This document shows, in pieces, positions 1-13,600 of a stretch of 64,000 bases of DNA. Below the pieces are notes generated by a model. It did no database searches and was not told the origin of the DNA. It saw nothing but the letters and a program-made list of their open reading frames with translations. The position numbers and the translations under genes were made by a program. Positions within the stretch are counted from its first letter, which is position 1. Each line of letters begins with the position of its first letter. This stretch comes from Dallia pectoralis (lineage: Eukaryota > Chordata > Actinopteri > Esociformes > Umbridae): assembly GCA_029465975.1 (NCBI GenBank), contig CM055728.1, forward strand, positions 21,429,133 through 21,493,132, given 5' to 3'.

Positions 1-2852
1 TTCCTCAGAATCATACAGCAGGCAGGGACTTATTGGTCTTTATTGGTTTCTGACTGATTATCTTGTCAGGTGTCAAGTAAACCATTTGTTAGAAAAATCC
101 AGTGTCCAAACCCCTGAGTAACACTGTTTTTTACCTCCTCTTAAATGACAAGCTCAAATCCCCAATGCCGCCATCAGCTGAAATGTCACCTACGCTAGAT
201 TGGCGCCCGGGACCATGTCAATTATTTTATCAGAATCTTTCACAGACAAATTGATCACATATATTATGGTGTGTTAGGTAATGTGTAAAGACATATCGTC
301 CGCGGGAGTGGGGAGCGCAGTAAAAGTCAAATTGGGGAGCTTTTTGGTAGGGTATTATGGTTGGTGAGGTGGGTAGAAAAGGTACACATTTCTACCTTTC
401 ACTCCAAAGGTGGTGGGTTGGAATTCAATCTCTAACCATAACCTTAAACTTAACCCCAGTACTGTGATACCAGACATGTTTTTGTTTTCTCACCTTAACC
501 CAAATCTTAACTCCATTTCTGTGATGGAGAACTTTAACACCAAACGATGCAATGAATTTGTAACATATCATCTGTTGGTGTCAATTAGTAATATATCCGG
601 TGTTCATAACATATTTGTTAGCACATTCCTGACACAGTTTGGTAGCACATTCTAATGTAACCTAACATAACATAACGTATGAAACCACAGATGTTGGTAT
701 AATATATTCAGTATTCATCTACACACACTTCACCTCCAATACCTAGAATACAGATTCACTTAACAACTTAATACTAATTTATGTGAGTATGTCACACTAC
801 GTCCTATTTCCATACCAACCTGATAACACATTCCACCAGTATTATGGTACATTTCAGGTGTGAACCTCTAGCAGTGTCCTCTAAATGCCAACTGTCTCTT
901 TTTATTTGTATTTTTATATGGTCACGACAACATGTTGATGAGTAAGCAGAGACGCTGGCTTCTTACAGTGCTGCTAGTATGAACACTTATCTTAATGCCC
1001 TCATGCAAATTAAGGCACTGAGGGAATTTTCCTCACTTTTTTTCCTTTACTTTCTAAAGCTTTTGATAATCCAATCAGCTTCTGTCTGTCAGTCACTGCG
1101 GTGTCAGAGGCAGGCACTGGAGGCTTTGTGTTGGGTCTGACTGGGGTGTACGGGGGTGGTTGAGAACGATGAACACCATTGCAGTGGCGTTCTGAGGTAA
1201 CTGTTGGGAACTAATGAGCCGTTTAGCCTCCCTCACTAACACTATAAAGACAAAAAGGACAATGAGTTGTTGACTGAACATGAAATACACCGTAGCGAAC
1301 GGCCAGCACAAATATCATGTTGTTTATTATTCCCTCACATTATCGGTAGTCCCGGCAGGTTCATGCTCTACTACATTGGTTAAGTAGAATCTTACCTCAC
1401 ACAGGAAGCAGCACCGGTACTTATCCAGGCTTGTCCAATTTGACGTCTGATTTACTACATCTCAATCTTGGTAGGGCACCTGCCTTAATCCACTAACTCC
1501 TGCTACAACGGCCATCCTGGTGTTTAAACTTCCCCATGCTTCACACACTGCACCTGTTTCCAGTCCTATGGAGAAGTATGGAGAGCTTTACCTTGCTTTA
1601 CCCCATCACTCAAACTGACTGAAATGTAAATAAATGTGCCATAACATTCAGATGATGCTTAAAGCAAATAGTGTTATTTTCATTTCAGTGGTGAATTTTT
1701 GAAAATGCATTATTTTACCTATAGGAAATGTCACAACAAGCGCCCTGAGAGAAAATACGTTATATTATTCTTTGGAAACAGCAAAAATAGTCCCTGCTAG
1801 CTCCTTGCTCAATAAAGAAATGTGTCTACAGTAGAACTGACCAATTTGAGAAGTGAAAGAACAGAATACCTTGATAAAAATATTAAGTTAACTTTAGCGT
1901 CAATTCCCAGCAGAACTTCAGGAATATATGTGTGATTTTAGAACTGACAATACTTTTTCTACTAGCTATAGTGTGGATTTTTCATTGTTTCCAAAAAGTG
2001 TCTACAACATATTGCCAGTTTCAAACACATGTTCAAGTGTTGAGTCAGTGCTGGTTGCTGTGTTGTTAGTTGGTGTGAAATCTTTAGTTGGTGTGAAACA
2101 TCTCTCTACTCCCCCTGAGACAGCGAGAGATCATTTAAATTTAAACTAGCAATATTCCAGTTAGTTGCCTAATGCAATTACTGTCAGGCTACATTCCCCT
2201 TGAAAATGTTTACCATATAAACCACATGTTTTAGTAGATGGTTTTCAAAGGCCTTCCTTGATTACTTTTATTGCTTTGGAAATGGCAAATCCACTCAATT
2301 GCCTGTTGGAAGGGGGGAAATCCTGTTCTTGTTTCCCATACTGTATACCGGTATTATCATAAAATTGCCTTTTGAAGGTTGATGGATTTCTTTATGCTGC
2401 TTTGTTTTGGTCACTCTTTTAGGGAGAGATAGACCCATACATCTTGCAAATTAACAATGCAATGGTTTGAATGCAAAACATCTACAATTAAACTTAAAAC
2501 AGAGAGTAAAGAGTGAGACAGGGCAGTACTTGTAACTGCACTACCCTCCTGCTACTGCCCACTCAGATGGGATCATGTAGCCTTCTCATTAATGCTGGGA
2601 CATGGGCCGTAGCAAGCTGTGTCCATAGGTTTTCTAGACTATTGGTCTGTTGTGGTAGTGATCACTTATTTATTTTTGGTGGGTATGGAAATTCTTTAAT
2701 TTCTTCAAAATACTTTCATGTTCGTCTGCTGAACAGGAACTGGTAAATGCTGCTGGGACCAACACTGGAAATCCAATCAAAACGGAGGTGCTGTTCATGT
2801 TGCATCTTTGCTGATCACAGTTGTATCTGTATCTTTGGTGATGACAAGTGGG
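1..2852. other. Non-coding stretch, no gene seen
   Basis: Unique-looking, AT-leaning DNA. The open frames are short (below about 85 codons), lack recognisable domains and look like chance. Around 437-515 there is a degenerate run of TTAA/TAACC-like words that is too irregular to be telomeric. The right end grades into the flank motif of the following tandem array. Confidence 0.6.
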
Positions 2853-5800
2853 AAATGATTGACAGGCGATGACAGGTATGAAGTGTGACAGACAGACAGA
2901 CTGGTAGTGAGTGACAGACAGACAGGTAGGTAGGGAGTGACAGACAGACAGGTAGGGAGAGACAGACAGACAGACAGGTAGGGAGAGACAGACAGGTAGG
3001 GAGAGACAGACAGGTAGGGAGAGACAGACAGGTAGGGAGAGACAGACAGACAGGTAGGGAGAGACAGACAGACAGGTAGGGAGAGACAGACAGACAGGTA
3101 GGGAGAGACAGACAGACAGGTAGGGAGAGACAAACAGACAGGTAGGGAGTGACAGACAGACAGGTAGGGAGAGACAAACAGACAGGTATGGAGTGACAGA
3201 CAGACAGGTAGGGAGTGACAGACATATAGGTAGGGGAGACAGACAGGTAGGACATGATTGACAGGCGATGACAGGTATGAAGTGTGACAGACAGGTAGGG
3301 AGAGACAGACAGACAGGTAGGGAGAGACAGACAGACAGGTAGGGAGTGACAGACAGACAGACTGGTAGTGAGTGACAGACAGACAGGTAGGGAGAAACAG
3401 ACAGACAGGTAGGGAGAGACAGACAGACAGGTAGGGAGAGACAGACAGACATGTAGGGAGAGACAAACAGACAGGTAGGGAGTGACAGACAGACAGGTAG
3501 GGAGTGACAGACATACAGGTAGGGGAGACAGACAGGTAGGACATGATTGACAGGCGATGACAGGTATGAAGTGTGACAGACAGGTAGGGAGAGACAGACA
3601 GGTAGGGAGAGACAGACACAGACAGGTAGGGAGAGACAGACAGACAGACAGGTAGGGAGAGACAGACAGACAGGTAGGGAGAGACAGACGGACAGGTAGG
3701 TAGAGACAGACAGACAGACAGGTAGGGAGAGACAGACAGACAGACAGGTAGGGAGAGACAGACAGGTAGGGAGAGACAGACGCAGACAGGTAGGTAGAGA
3801 CAGACGGACAGGTAGGTAGAGACAGACAGACAGACAGGTAGGGAGAGACAGACAGACAGGTAGGGAGAGACAGACGGACAGGTAGGTAGAGACAGACAGA
3901 CAGACAGGTAGGGAGAGACAGACAGACAGACAGGTAGGGAGAGACAGACGGACAGGTAGGGAGAGACAGACGGACAGGTAGGTAGAGACAGACGGACAGG
4001 TAGGTAGAGACAGACGGACAGGTAGGTAGAGACAGACAGACAGACAGACAGGTAGGGAGAGACAGACAGACAGGTAGGGAGAGACAGACAGACAGACAGG
4101 TAGGGAGAGACAGACAGACAGACAGGTAGGGAGAGACAGACAGACAGACAGGTAGGGAGAGACAGACAGACAGACAGGTAGGGAGAGACAGACAGACAGA
4201 CAGGTAGGGAGAGACAGACAGACAGACAGGTAGGGAGAGACAGACAGACAGACAGGTAGGGAGAGACAGACAGACAGACAGGTAGGGAGAGACAGACAGG
4301 TAGGGAGAGACAGACAGACAGGTAGGGAGAGACAGACAGACAGGTAGGTAGGGAGAGACAGACGGGTAGGGAGAGACAGACAGACAGGTAGGGAGAGACA
4401 GACAGACAGGAAGGGAGGGAGAGACAGACGGGTAGGGAGAGACAGACAGACAGGTAGGGAGAGACAGACAGACAGACAGGTAGGGAGAGACAGACAGACA
4501 GACAGGTAGGGAGAGACAGACAGACAGGTAGGGAGAGACAGACAGACAGGTAGGGAGAGACAGACAGACAGGTAGGGAGAGACAGACAGACAGGTAGGGA
4601 GAGACAAACAGACAGGTAGGGAGTGACAGACAGACAGGTAGGGAGAGACAAACAGACAGGTATGGAGAGACAAACAGACAGGTATGGAGTGACAGACAGA
4701 CAGGTAGGGAGTGACAGACATATAGGTAGGGGAGACAGACAGGTAGGACATGATTGACAGGCGATGACAGGTATGAAGTGTGACAGACAGGTAGGGAGAG
4801 ACAGACAGACAGGTAGGGAGAGACAGACAGACAGGTAGGGAGTGACAGACAGACAGACTGGTAGTGAGTGACAGACAGACAGGTAGGGAGAGACAGACAG
4901 ACAGGTAGGGAGAGACAGACAGACAGGTAGGGAGAGACAGACAGACAGGTAGGGAGAGACAGACAGACAGGTAGGGAGGGACAGACAGACATGTAGGGAG
5001 AGACAAACAGACAGGTAGGGAGTGACAGACAGACAGGTAGGGAGTGACAGACATACAGGTAGGGAGACAGACAGGTAGGACATGATTGACAGGCGATGAC
5101 AGGTATGAAGTGTGACAGACAGGTAGGGAGAGACAGACAGGTAGGGAGAGACAGACACAGACAGGTAGGGAGAGACAGACAGACAGACAGGTAGGGAGTG
5201 ACAGACAGACAGGTAGGGAGTGACAGACAGATAGGGAGTGACAGACAGACAGACAGGTAGGGAGAGACAGACAGACAGGTAGGGAGAGACAGACAGACAG
5301 GTAGGGAGAGACAGACAGACAGACAGGTAGGGAGAGACAGACAGACAGACAGGTAGGGAGAGACAGACAGACAGGTAGGGAGAGACAGACAGACAGGTAG
5401 GGAGAGACAGACAGACAGACAGGTAGGGAGAGACAGACAGACAGGCAGGTAGGGAGAGACAGACAGACAGACAGGTAGGTAGGGAGAGACAGACAGACAG
5501 GTAGGGAGTGACAGACAGGTAGGTAGGGAGAGACAGACAGACAGGTAGGGAGAGACAGACAGACAGGTAGGGAGAGACAGACAGACAGGTAGGGAGAGAC
5601 AAACAGACAGGTAGGGAGTGACAGACAGACAGTTAGGGAGGGACAGACATACAGGTAGGGGAGACAGACAGGTAGGACATGATTGACAGGCGATGACAGG
5701 TATGAAGTGTGACAGACAGACAGACAGACAGACAGGTAGGGAGAGACAGACAGGTAGGGAGAGACAGACAGACAGACAGACAGGTAGGGAGAGACAGACA

Positions 5801-7490
5801 GACAGACAGGTAGGGAGAGACAGACAGACAGGTAGGGAGAGACAGACAAACAGGTAGGGAGAGACAGACAGACAGGTAGGGAGAGACAGACAGACAGGTA
5901 GGTAGAGACAGACAGACAGGTAGGGAGTGACAGACAGACAGACAGGTAGGGAGAGACAGACAGACAGACAGACAGGTAGGGAGTGACAGACAGACAGACA
6001 GGTAGGGAGAGACAGACAGACAGACAGACAGGTAGGGAGTGACAGACAGACAGACAGGTAGGGAGTGACAGACAGACAGATAGGGAGAGACAGACAGACA
6101 GGTAGGTAGAGACAGACAGACAGGTAGGGAGTGACAGACAGACAGACAGACAGACAGGTAGGGAGAGACAGACAGACAGACAGGTAGGGAGTGACAGACA
6201 GACAGGTAGGGAGTGACAGACAGACAGACAGATAGGGAGAGACAGACAGACAGACAGGTAGGGAAAGACAGACAGACAGGTAGGGAGAGACAGACAGACA
6301 GGTAGGTAGGGAGAGACAGACAGACAGGCAGGTAGGGAGAGACAGACAGACAGGTAGGTAGGGAGTGACAGACAGACAGGTAGGGAGAGACAGACAGACA
6401 GGTAGGGAGAGACAGACAGACAGGTAGGGAGAGACAAACAGACAGGTAGGGAGTGACAGACAGACAGTTAGGGAGGGACAGACATACAGGTAGGGGAGAC
6501 AGACAGGTAGGACATGATTGACAGGCGATGACAGGTATGAAGTGTGACAGACAGACAGACAGACAGACAGACAGGTAGGGAGAGACAGACAGGTAGGGAG
6601 AGACAGACAGACAGACAGACAGACAGGTAGGGAGAGACAGACAGACAGACAGACAGGTAGGGAGAGACAGACAGACAGACAGGTAGGGAGAGACAAACAG
6701 GTAGGGAGAGACAGACAGACAGGTAGGGAGAGACAGACAGACAGGTAGGTAGAGACAGACAGACAGGTAGGGAGTGACAGACAGACAGACAGGTAGGGAG
6801 AGACAGACAGACAGACAGGTAGGGAGAGACAGACAGACAGACAGGTAGGGAGTGACAGACAGACAGATAGGGAGAGACAGACAGACAGGTAGGTAGAGAC
6901 AGACAGACAGGTAGGGAGTGACAGACAGACAGACAGACAGACAGACAGGTAGGGAGAGACAGACAGACAGACAGGTAGGAGTGACAGACAGACAGGTAGG
7001 GAGTGACAGACAGACAGACAGATAGGGAGAGACAGACAGACAGACAGGTAGGGAAAGACAGACAGACAGGTAGGGAGAGACAGACAGACAGGTAGGGAGA
7101 GACAGACAGACAGACAGGTAGGGAGAGACAGACAGGTAGGGAGAGACAGACAGACAGGTAGGGAGAGACAGACAGACAGGTAGGGAGAGACAGACAGACA
7201 GGTAGTGAGAGACAGACAGACAGGCAGGTAGGGAGAGACAGGCAGACAGGTAGGTAGGGAGAGACAGACAGACAGGTAGGTAGGGAGAGACAGACAGGTA
7301 GGGAGTGACAGACAGGTAGGTAGGGAGTGACAGACAGACAGGTAGGGAGAGACAGACAGACAGGTAGGGAGAGACAGACAGACAGGTAGGGAGTGACAGA
7401 CAGACATACAGACACTTAAGGGAGTGAGTGACAGACAGACAGGTAGGGGAGACAGACAGACAGACAGGTAGGGAGTGACAGACAGGTGAT
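2853..7490. repeat. 4.6-kb GACA / GGTAGGGAGA minisatellite with seven interspersed spacer copies
   Basis: The array is built from a GGTAGGGAGA core followed by two to seven GACA tetramers, so unit length steps by 4 bp (mostly 18, 22 and 26 bp). Common variants are GGTAGGGAGT, GGTAGGTAGA and an AAACA substitution. A different motif, beginning ATGATTGACAGGCGATGACA and ending TGAAGTGTGACAG, recurs near 2854, 3251, 3540, 4747, 5079, 5676 and 6511. It marks higher-order blocks of roughly 290 to 1,210 bp. The left flank carries this motif too, and the right flank (7481-7500) has a diverged form, so the spacer is probably the ancestral flank carried along by block duplication. The reverse strand reads as Leu/Ser/Pro/Val/Cys repeats in all three frames for up to about 1,590 codons. 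That pattern comes from stop-free repeat units and I do not call it coding. Confidence 0.97.
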
Positions 7491-7974
7491 GAAAGGTTGT
7501 GATGAATGCGAATAGGCATGAGAGTGGACCTTGATTCATGGCTGAAGACATTGGGGAGACATATGTGTGTATTTCTGATCTACAGTAATGTGGCACTTTA
7601 TGTGTAGCTAGGAATCGGAGACTGAGGAAGAGTTCTTGCTAGCATGGATGACTTTCTTTCTATACATCTGGATTCCTGTCAAGCCTGAAGCCTCTGACCA
7701 GATGGAATATGTCTAGAGAGTGTTGGCATGAATTCTGCTGGAATCAGAAACATGGTCTCTGATGTGATATTCTCTTTTTAGAGAACCTGCTGCTGGATTA
7801 GGCAGGCTGTGATATAGTGAGTGAGCCCATTACTTCATGCAGAAGCTGGAGAACTCTGCTGGACATGGGGATTTTATGTACACGGACCGCCATAATTCAT
7901 TGGGCAGGGATTTTAGTTTCTGTTATTTTGGTTCTGTATTCTTGCACTTCGAGTTTGAAACGATACAATGGCAA
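7491..7974. other. Non-coding stretch, nothing recognised
   Basis: Unique sequence between the large array and a decayed Tc1-like fragment. No convincing exon, RNA gene or repeat is visible. Confidence 0.5.
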
Positions 7975-8210
7975 TGAAGTTAAAGTGCAGACTGTTAACT
8001 TTAATTTGAATTTATATATATATATATATATATATGAACCGTTTCGAAATGACAGCACCTTTTGTACATAGTCCACCTTTTTAAAGGCACCAGCAAACAT
8101 TAGACCATTTAACACGATGTTTATTAACGTCATCATTGTTAATATTTGTTTGCATATCCCTTGCATGCAATGACTGCTTTAAGTCTGCGATGCATCTACA
8201 TCGCCAGGCG
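7975..8210 (-). mobile_element. Decayed Tc1/mariner end with C-terminal transposase remnant
   Basis: The segment 8138-8205 aligns by eye with 49941-50008, which encodes the C-terminus of the Tc1-like transposase at 50 kb; both contain TTAATATTTG followed by a similar CCCTTGC..GCAAT stretch. Upstream, 7975-8080 contains TGCAGACTGTTAACTTTAAT and a TTTTGTACATAGTCCACCTT stretch that resemble the terminal repeat of a common fish Tc1 family (from memory). The internal part is missing and several substitutions are present, so this is a dead fragment. An internal TA microsatellite has expanded inside it. Confidence 0.5.
8013..8035. repeat. (TA)n microsatellite
   Basis: Uninterrupted TA dinucleotides of about 23 bp. 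Confidence 0.95.
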
Positions 8211-11046
8211 AAGAGACAAAACTTACGGGAAAGAGGGAAATGGTGTGAAAAATGGTGTGAATCTAGTTGAACCCCATCGTCATTTCTGATTTGTTAAAGG
8301 ATCTCTCCAGATGAATCTACCTTTGAAGATCCCTTCAATTGTTCCACAAGCTCGCCTGTAGAAGTCACGCCAGAAGCTTTGATACATGAACCATTCATAT
8401 TTGATAACCGAAGAGTGGCACAAGCTCTCACAACATTATATAGTGAACATGATTATACATGCCCCTAGTCACAGTGCATAACCTCCTGTCCAGTAAAGGC
8501 CCCGGGTTTTCACTTTTATACTGTGTTCGTGATAGATTTGGGCTTATGAATCTTGAATGTAATCACTGTTGGATAAGTTATGAGAAGCTACGTGCAAAGG
8601 TTGTGCAAGGCGCTATTAATCGGAACATAATAATGACTTGTTCCTACACCAATAATCCGCGCGTTTCCACGAGTTAATGTTTCTTTTAGCATAGCTGATG
8701 AGAGCGGGGCGATGCTTAACAAATGTAGCGCTGCTGAGTTATGATTCAGAATAAATGTGCAGTCAAGCATTTCTGGGAATGAAGGATTACAATTCTCTCC
8801 CCTGCTTCAGCAGAAATGTCAGCAGAGCCTAAGGTTTGTCTTTCTCGCCTCCCCTGTGTGCCATTTGCCAGCTGAGTGGACAATAAATCTCCTCAACAAA
8901 ATCAATTAATCAGGTATTATGTAGTAGTTTACCTAGAGCATGCATGGACTACAGACCTTTAATAATCACATAAATATAATAATTAGGGTCGAAATGAAAA
9001 TAGGAGACAGAAGATCCGAGTCAACTCACACATCAATTGCAATGCAGGCCTGAACTGGACGTCTATAAAAGTCTAATTCAGGCTGGCTTTTCAGGACGGC
9101 ATTTTAACAACAACAAAAAACATGCAGATGCACTTATTTTATTAATATTGGCAAACACATCGGGCAAACATATCGGGCCAACGTTTGGCCAACACATATA
9201 AGTGCAGCAAATCTGCATAATCGTATTTCAGCACGATTTGTCAAACACTACGGTCTAGCTAGCTTGCTAATGTCAGTTAATATAGGTAATGTAGCTGAAC
9301 TAGCCATGCAGTTAAACTTAAAATTAAACAAAAGGCAACAGGTACTACATGCTGCTGAATCTAATAAAAAACTATTTTTAGGCCAACAATGTTTGAAATT
9401 CTCAATTTTTAAAATATTAGTTTTTCTCTTCTCCATGCTACTTGTCTACTCATTATTCATTTTGGCTGGTTTTTAAACCCATTCATTTTTCAGGGTCATT
9501 TTCAGTATAACATTTTCAGCATAAATATACAGCACTCAAAGACTGCATGCGTTCGCTGTTTGGTGACAATAAATTTGCTATATATATATTTTTGTTTTGT
9601 TCTTGAAGATTTTTTGAAATTCTTTGAATATACGTATGTAATTGTTATTACTACTATTGAATCATGTTAGGGTGGGACATGTATACTATTATTGAATTGA
9701 TCATGAATGAATGAATACCTCAAATGAACCTCAATGAGTCCTGGGAGCCCCAGGCTTTCTAACCACTACTGTGGTAGAAGCCTAAAGAAGAAGCATGTTA
9801 TGGTGGGACATGAGGAAATGGATGAGAAACGGACGAGATCTCCTGTTATTTGCAAACACTTAAGTCGAAAGAGATGTCACATGTACAATTTTACAGCCAG
9901 TCAGAATGACTACAGCAAATACATGTCTGGAATGTAGCTTATTGAATTACTTAGATATTATTACATTGAAGTCTGAGGATCATTTAGCAAATTGGTATTT
10001 TACTCTGTTACTCATTGATGCTTTTGTTTTCTTGAAATGGCCACAGTGACTAGATAATATAAAAGGACCGAAATTCAGACATTTCTCTTAATCTACGACA
10101 AGGGATTTTCTTTTATCTAAAATGTTGCTGTAAAAGAAGGTTTCTGGTTTTTTTCTTAGTCGCTGGAGGGGATACAGACATTTTTATTACAGCAACTGAT
10201 ACTCCGGTGATACTTAGACTTTCTTCAGGAATTTGCATAACAGAAGATTAGGCCATAACCTCACCTGTCAACTAACGACTTAGATAGGCTGCTAAAGAGA
10301 TGACAATCCCGCTATAATACCACCGGGCGCTCAAAACATTTTCAGCTTTTCAGCCTGTCCCAGCCTGTCGGTGAGGTTCCACCTACTAGGTTATGCTACC
10401 CACTGTGTCTCTGGGAAGAAGCCCTGGAGCCCAGTTTGACACTGTTGCTTAGGTTCCGCGGTACAGCCTCCTTCTCCTTCCCCTCTGGGTGGCATGTGAG
10501 TTACCACTCCCATGTGGAGCAGCTGTATGGGTCTGTGCTGCAGAAGAGAGATAAATGCTCCAGTATCCGATGGCTCAGTCCTGGTCATGGTGGGTTTACA
10601 GGGACAGAGGCTTAACCATTTCAGTCTGGTTGGAAACCCTAGGGCACATCTGGCCCTTCTTGCCTGTCGTACTGACAATTATACCATATTACTACTATAT
10701 CACTGTCTAGGCTTCAAACGTCCCACACTCTCATTTGCTTTTACATATTTGTCACCCACATCATATTTCTGGTATTATCTTTTTCTGCTATAATCGATTA
10801 TATATTATTTATATTATATATTTGATGTATTTAAAAAATATATAAGAACCACTCTCATGAGCTCTGTGCATACTTAAGGCAAACCAGTGTTTTTCTGAAG
10901 AAATAAGGATCACTATTTGATGAAGTCATGTCTACTGTAATTAAAATGCTGGTGGTACATGTATGTTTTACCAAATGAGGGTTTACTCTATCTCATTATA
11001 TACTGTGTATGCTGTGTATAATTGAAAAAATGTCAAACGTGTTTAT
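8211..11046. other. Non-coding stretch, no gene seen
   Basis: AT-leaning sequence with only short chance open frames. An AT-rich patch lies at about 10793-10850. No exon, tRNA or clear transposon end was recognised. Confidence 0.55.
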
Positions 11047-11731
11047 ACCCATGGACCCACATGCCAATATACCCACATGCCCATATACCCACATGCCCAT
11101 ATACCCACATGCCCATGGACCCACATGCCCATATACCCACATGCCCATATACCCACATGCCCATATACCCATATGCCCATATACCCACATGCCCATATAC
11201 CCACATGCCCATGGACCCACATGCCCATGGACCCACATGCCCATGTACCCACATGCCCATATACTCATATGCCCATATACCCACATGCCCATATACCCAC
11301 ATGCCCATGGACCCACATGCCCATATACCCACATGCCCATATACCCACATGCCCATATACCCACATGCCAATATACCCACATGCCCATATACCCACATGC
11401 CCATATACCCACATGCCCATATACCCACATGCCCATGGACCCACATGCCCATATACCCACATGCCCATATACCCACATGCCCATATACCCACATGCCCAT
11501 ATACCCACATGCCCATATACCCACATGCCCATGGACCCACATGCCCATGGACCCACATGCCCATGTACCCACATGCCCATATACTCATATGCCCATATAC
11601 CCACATGCCCATATACTCATATGCCCATATACCCACATGCCCATATACTCATATGCCCATATACCCACATGCCCATATACTCATATGCCCATATACCCAC
11701 ATGCCCATATACTCATATGCCCATATGCTCT
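11047..11731. repeat. 16-bp minisatellite (CCCATATACCCACATG), about 43 units
   Basis: The unit is CCCATATACCCACATG, with variants CCCATGGACCCACATG, CCCATGTACCCACATG and CCCATATACTCATATG. A block containing two GGA variants, one GTA variant and one CTCATATG variant in the same order occurs at about 11208-11275 and again at about 11528-11595. The offset is exactly 320 bp, or 20 units. The right third alternates two variants as a 32-bp dimer. Because 16 is not a multiple of 3 and units contain no stop on either strand, all six frames stay open for 70-260 codons; these are not genes. Confidence 0.97.
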
Positions 11732-12735
11732 ACCATATATATCACTGTATATGTAACATTACACCACAAGAAGAGCAGACCAGTCAGATATACATAACAA
11801 ATTTAAAGCAAACAAGGTGAAAAAAATAAGTGGCAGATAAATATCTGAATACCCAAAGAAAGCAAAAACCTGGATATAGTCTAGGGAATTGAGGCATGCT
11901 GGGTAATGACGAGGAGTTATTTATATGTGCTCTGTGACAGCAGTGATGGGCTTGGAGCACAAGCACAACATGCTGTTGACATATGAGGATTTTAATTACC
12001 AGTTCAGCTTTCAACAGGAACTGAAGTTACTGGTTCAGCAAATCTTTATTTTGCTCATTAGATAAACAATAATACATCTCCGAGATCTGGTTCGAGGTAG
12101 CAGATACTAATGTTGGTCCTTTATAACATATAATTAAAAAAATATTATTATTCCTTCAAAGTAAACACAATTAATCCGATCAATGTAGATGTTTTTGTTA
12201 GGGTGCAGTATTTCTCAAGTTATTCTCACTTTGCATTTTAGAAAAATCGATAATGCTAACAAAAACTTTTCGATTACGTCCAGTTTAGCTTTATCTAGCC
12301 ACCTGATACAAAAAGTTAAGCTTAACGGATAATGCATAGTGCCTGCGATTTGCTAGTAAACATAATTTTGTTACAGCCTTTTTAATAAAGAATTAAGTGC
12401 AGTTTTCAGCTCAGTCAGTGCTTGGTAAAGACAGCTCCGTTGCATCGTATGGTCATCCGTCCCACAACAAGCTTGTGTTTTGGTACCCAGGTCATGTAGA
12501 CGATGGCGTTCACTGATTGGCCGACCAAGCGAATGCATAATGCATCAGGAATATCTCACAAATGTAGTTTTGGTTAATTAATGGCAAGTGTTTGAGGGAG
12601 TGTAGAAATCTGCGTAATGCTGCTTGTTACTTTAATTGGATATTTGAAATCCCCATGGAAGCTAATGCATGGGAAATATTTACAGTATCAGTGGATGGTG
12701 ACTCATGTCAAATACTTTCACCAAAATACAAATAA

Positions 12736-12995
12736 TTGACCCCTCCTTTATTACTCAGTAACTGGACATTGCTCTTATTTGCACAACTGTATATATATGA
12801 CACATCCTGTATTTATCCTTTACTTATGCCACTAGGCAGAGTCTCTTGTCAAACTGTTCGTGTTGTGTGTTTCTTTGATATGTGTTTGCGCTGTTCTTTT
12901 ATGTTTAACAGATTGTGTGTGTCTAAATGCTGCAGTTATGGGTCAGAATAAATTCCAGACTTGGCGAAATAAACCTGATTCTGATACGGTATATC
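12736..12995 (+). mobile_element. Possible LINE/retroposon 3' end
   Basis: The segment ends in AATAAACCTGATTCTGA, a phrase that also occurs at 27246-27262 in this window and that I remember as a frequent terminus of fish non-LTR retroposon copies. No reverse transcriptase reading frame survives. The call rests on the shared tail only. Confidence 0.25.
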
Positions 12996-13539
12996 CGCCA
13001 ACCTATCAATAATACATTATTTTTCCATGAACTTTTCCATCCTTCATTATGGACACAATGAGTGTGTAATGCTGTCCATTATTTCACATTAGTTGTTGTT
13101 GTCCGGTTCTGCTTCGGCTGCTCATATGTCTAGCCAGGCCAGCTGCGTGTGTATTCCATTTAATCTCCATTATCCTTTGCTGAAGTATTTCCTCTTCCTG
13201 GCTCCTCTGAAAACCCAAAACATGAAACATAACAAAAACGCAGTTACCGTGAATGAACACTGCAACCACATACAGTATATTTAAAATGCAACAACAAAAT
13301 ACAAACAAAGGACTTTCTGCAGTTGTTTCTTGGAGTTACAGTTCGACGTTGTGGTGGTGCCATGATTGCATGTATGATTTCCGTTCCAATACTGTTTCAC
13401 ACATCAGTTTATATTAATCCTATTTTAGAAGATTCTCACATCCTCTGCTTAATAAAGTAGTGCATCAATACATTGTCACACTTAAACTTGGTTTTATTTT
13501 CTAATTTTATCCCACATCCATGACTACTTTTCCAATACT

Positions 13540-13600
13540 ATTACATTTTTTTACATTCAAGTCGTTTAACCGACACTTTTGTCTATAGTGACATAAAGAG
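13540..13600 (-). repeat. Common teleost dispersed-repeat fragment
   Basis: TTTACATTCAAGTCGTTTAA followed by a CCGACACTTTTGTCTATAG stretch matches, in reverse orientation, the widespread fish phrase for AAGAGCGTCTGCTAAATGAC (from memory). A forward-orientation relative is at 44390-44428. Only a short, diverged fragment remains. Confidence 0.4.

Noticed and set aside
437..515. Telomere-like TAACC words (also around 14815-14935 and 40465-40485)
   Set aside because: The words are irregular and interspersed with other sequence; there is no run of perfect TTAGGG/CCCTAA units.
2670..7596. Open frames of 315-1,593 codons on the minus strand rich in Leu, Ser, Pro, Val and Cys
   Set aside because: They are translations of the GACA/GGTAGGGA array. 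All three minus frames are open at once and no start, domain or splice context supports coding.
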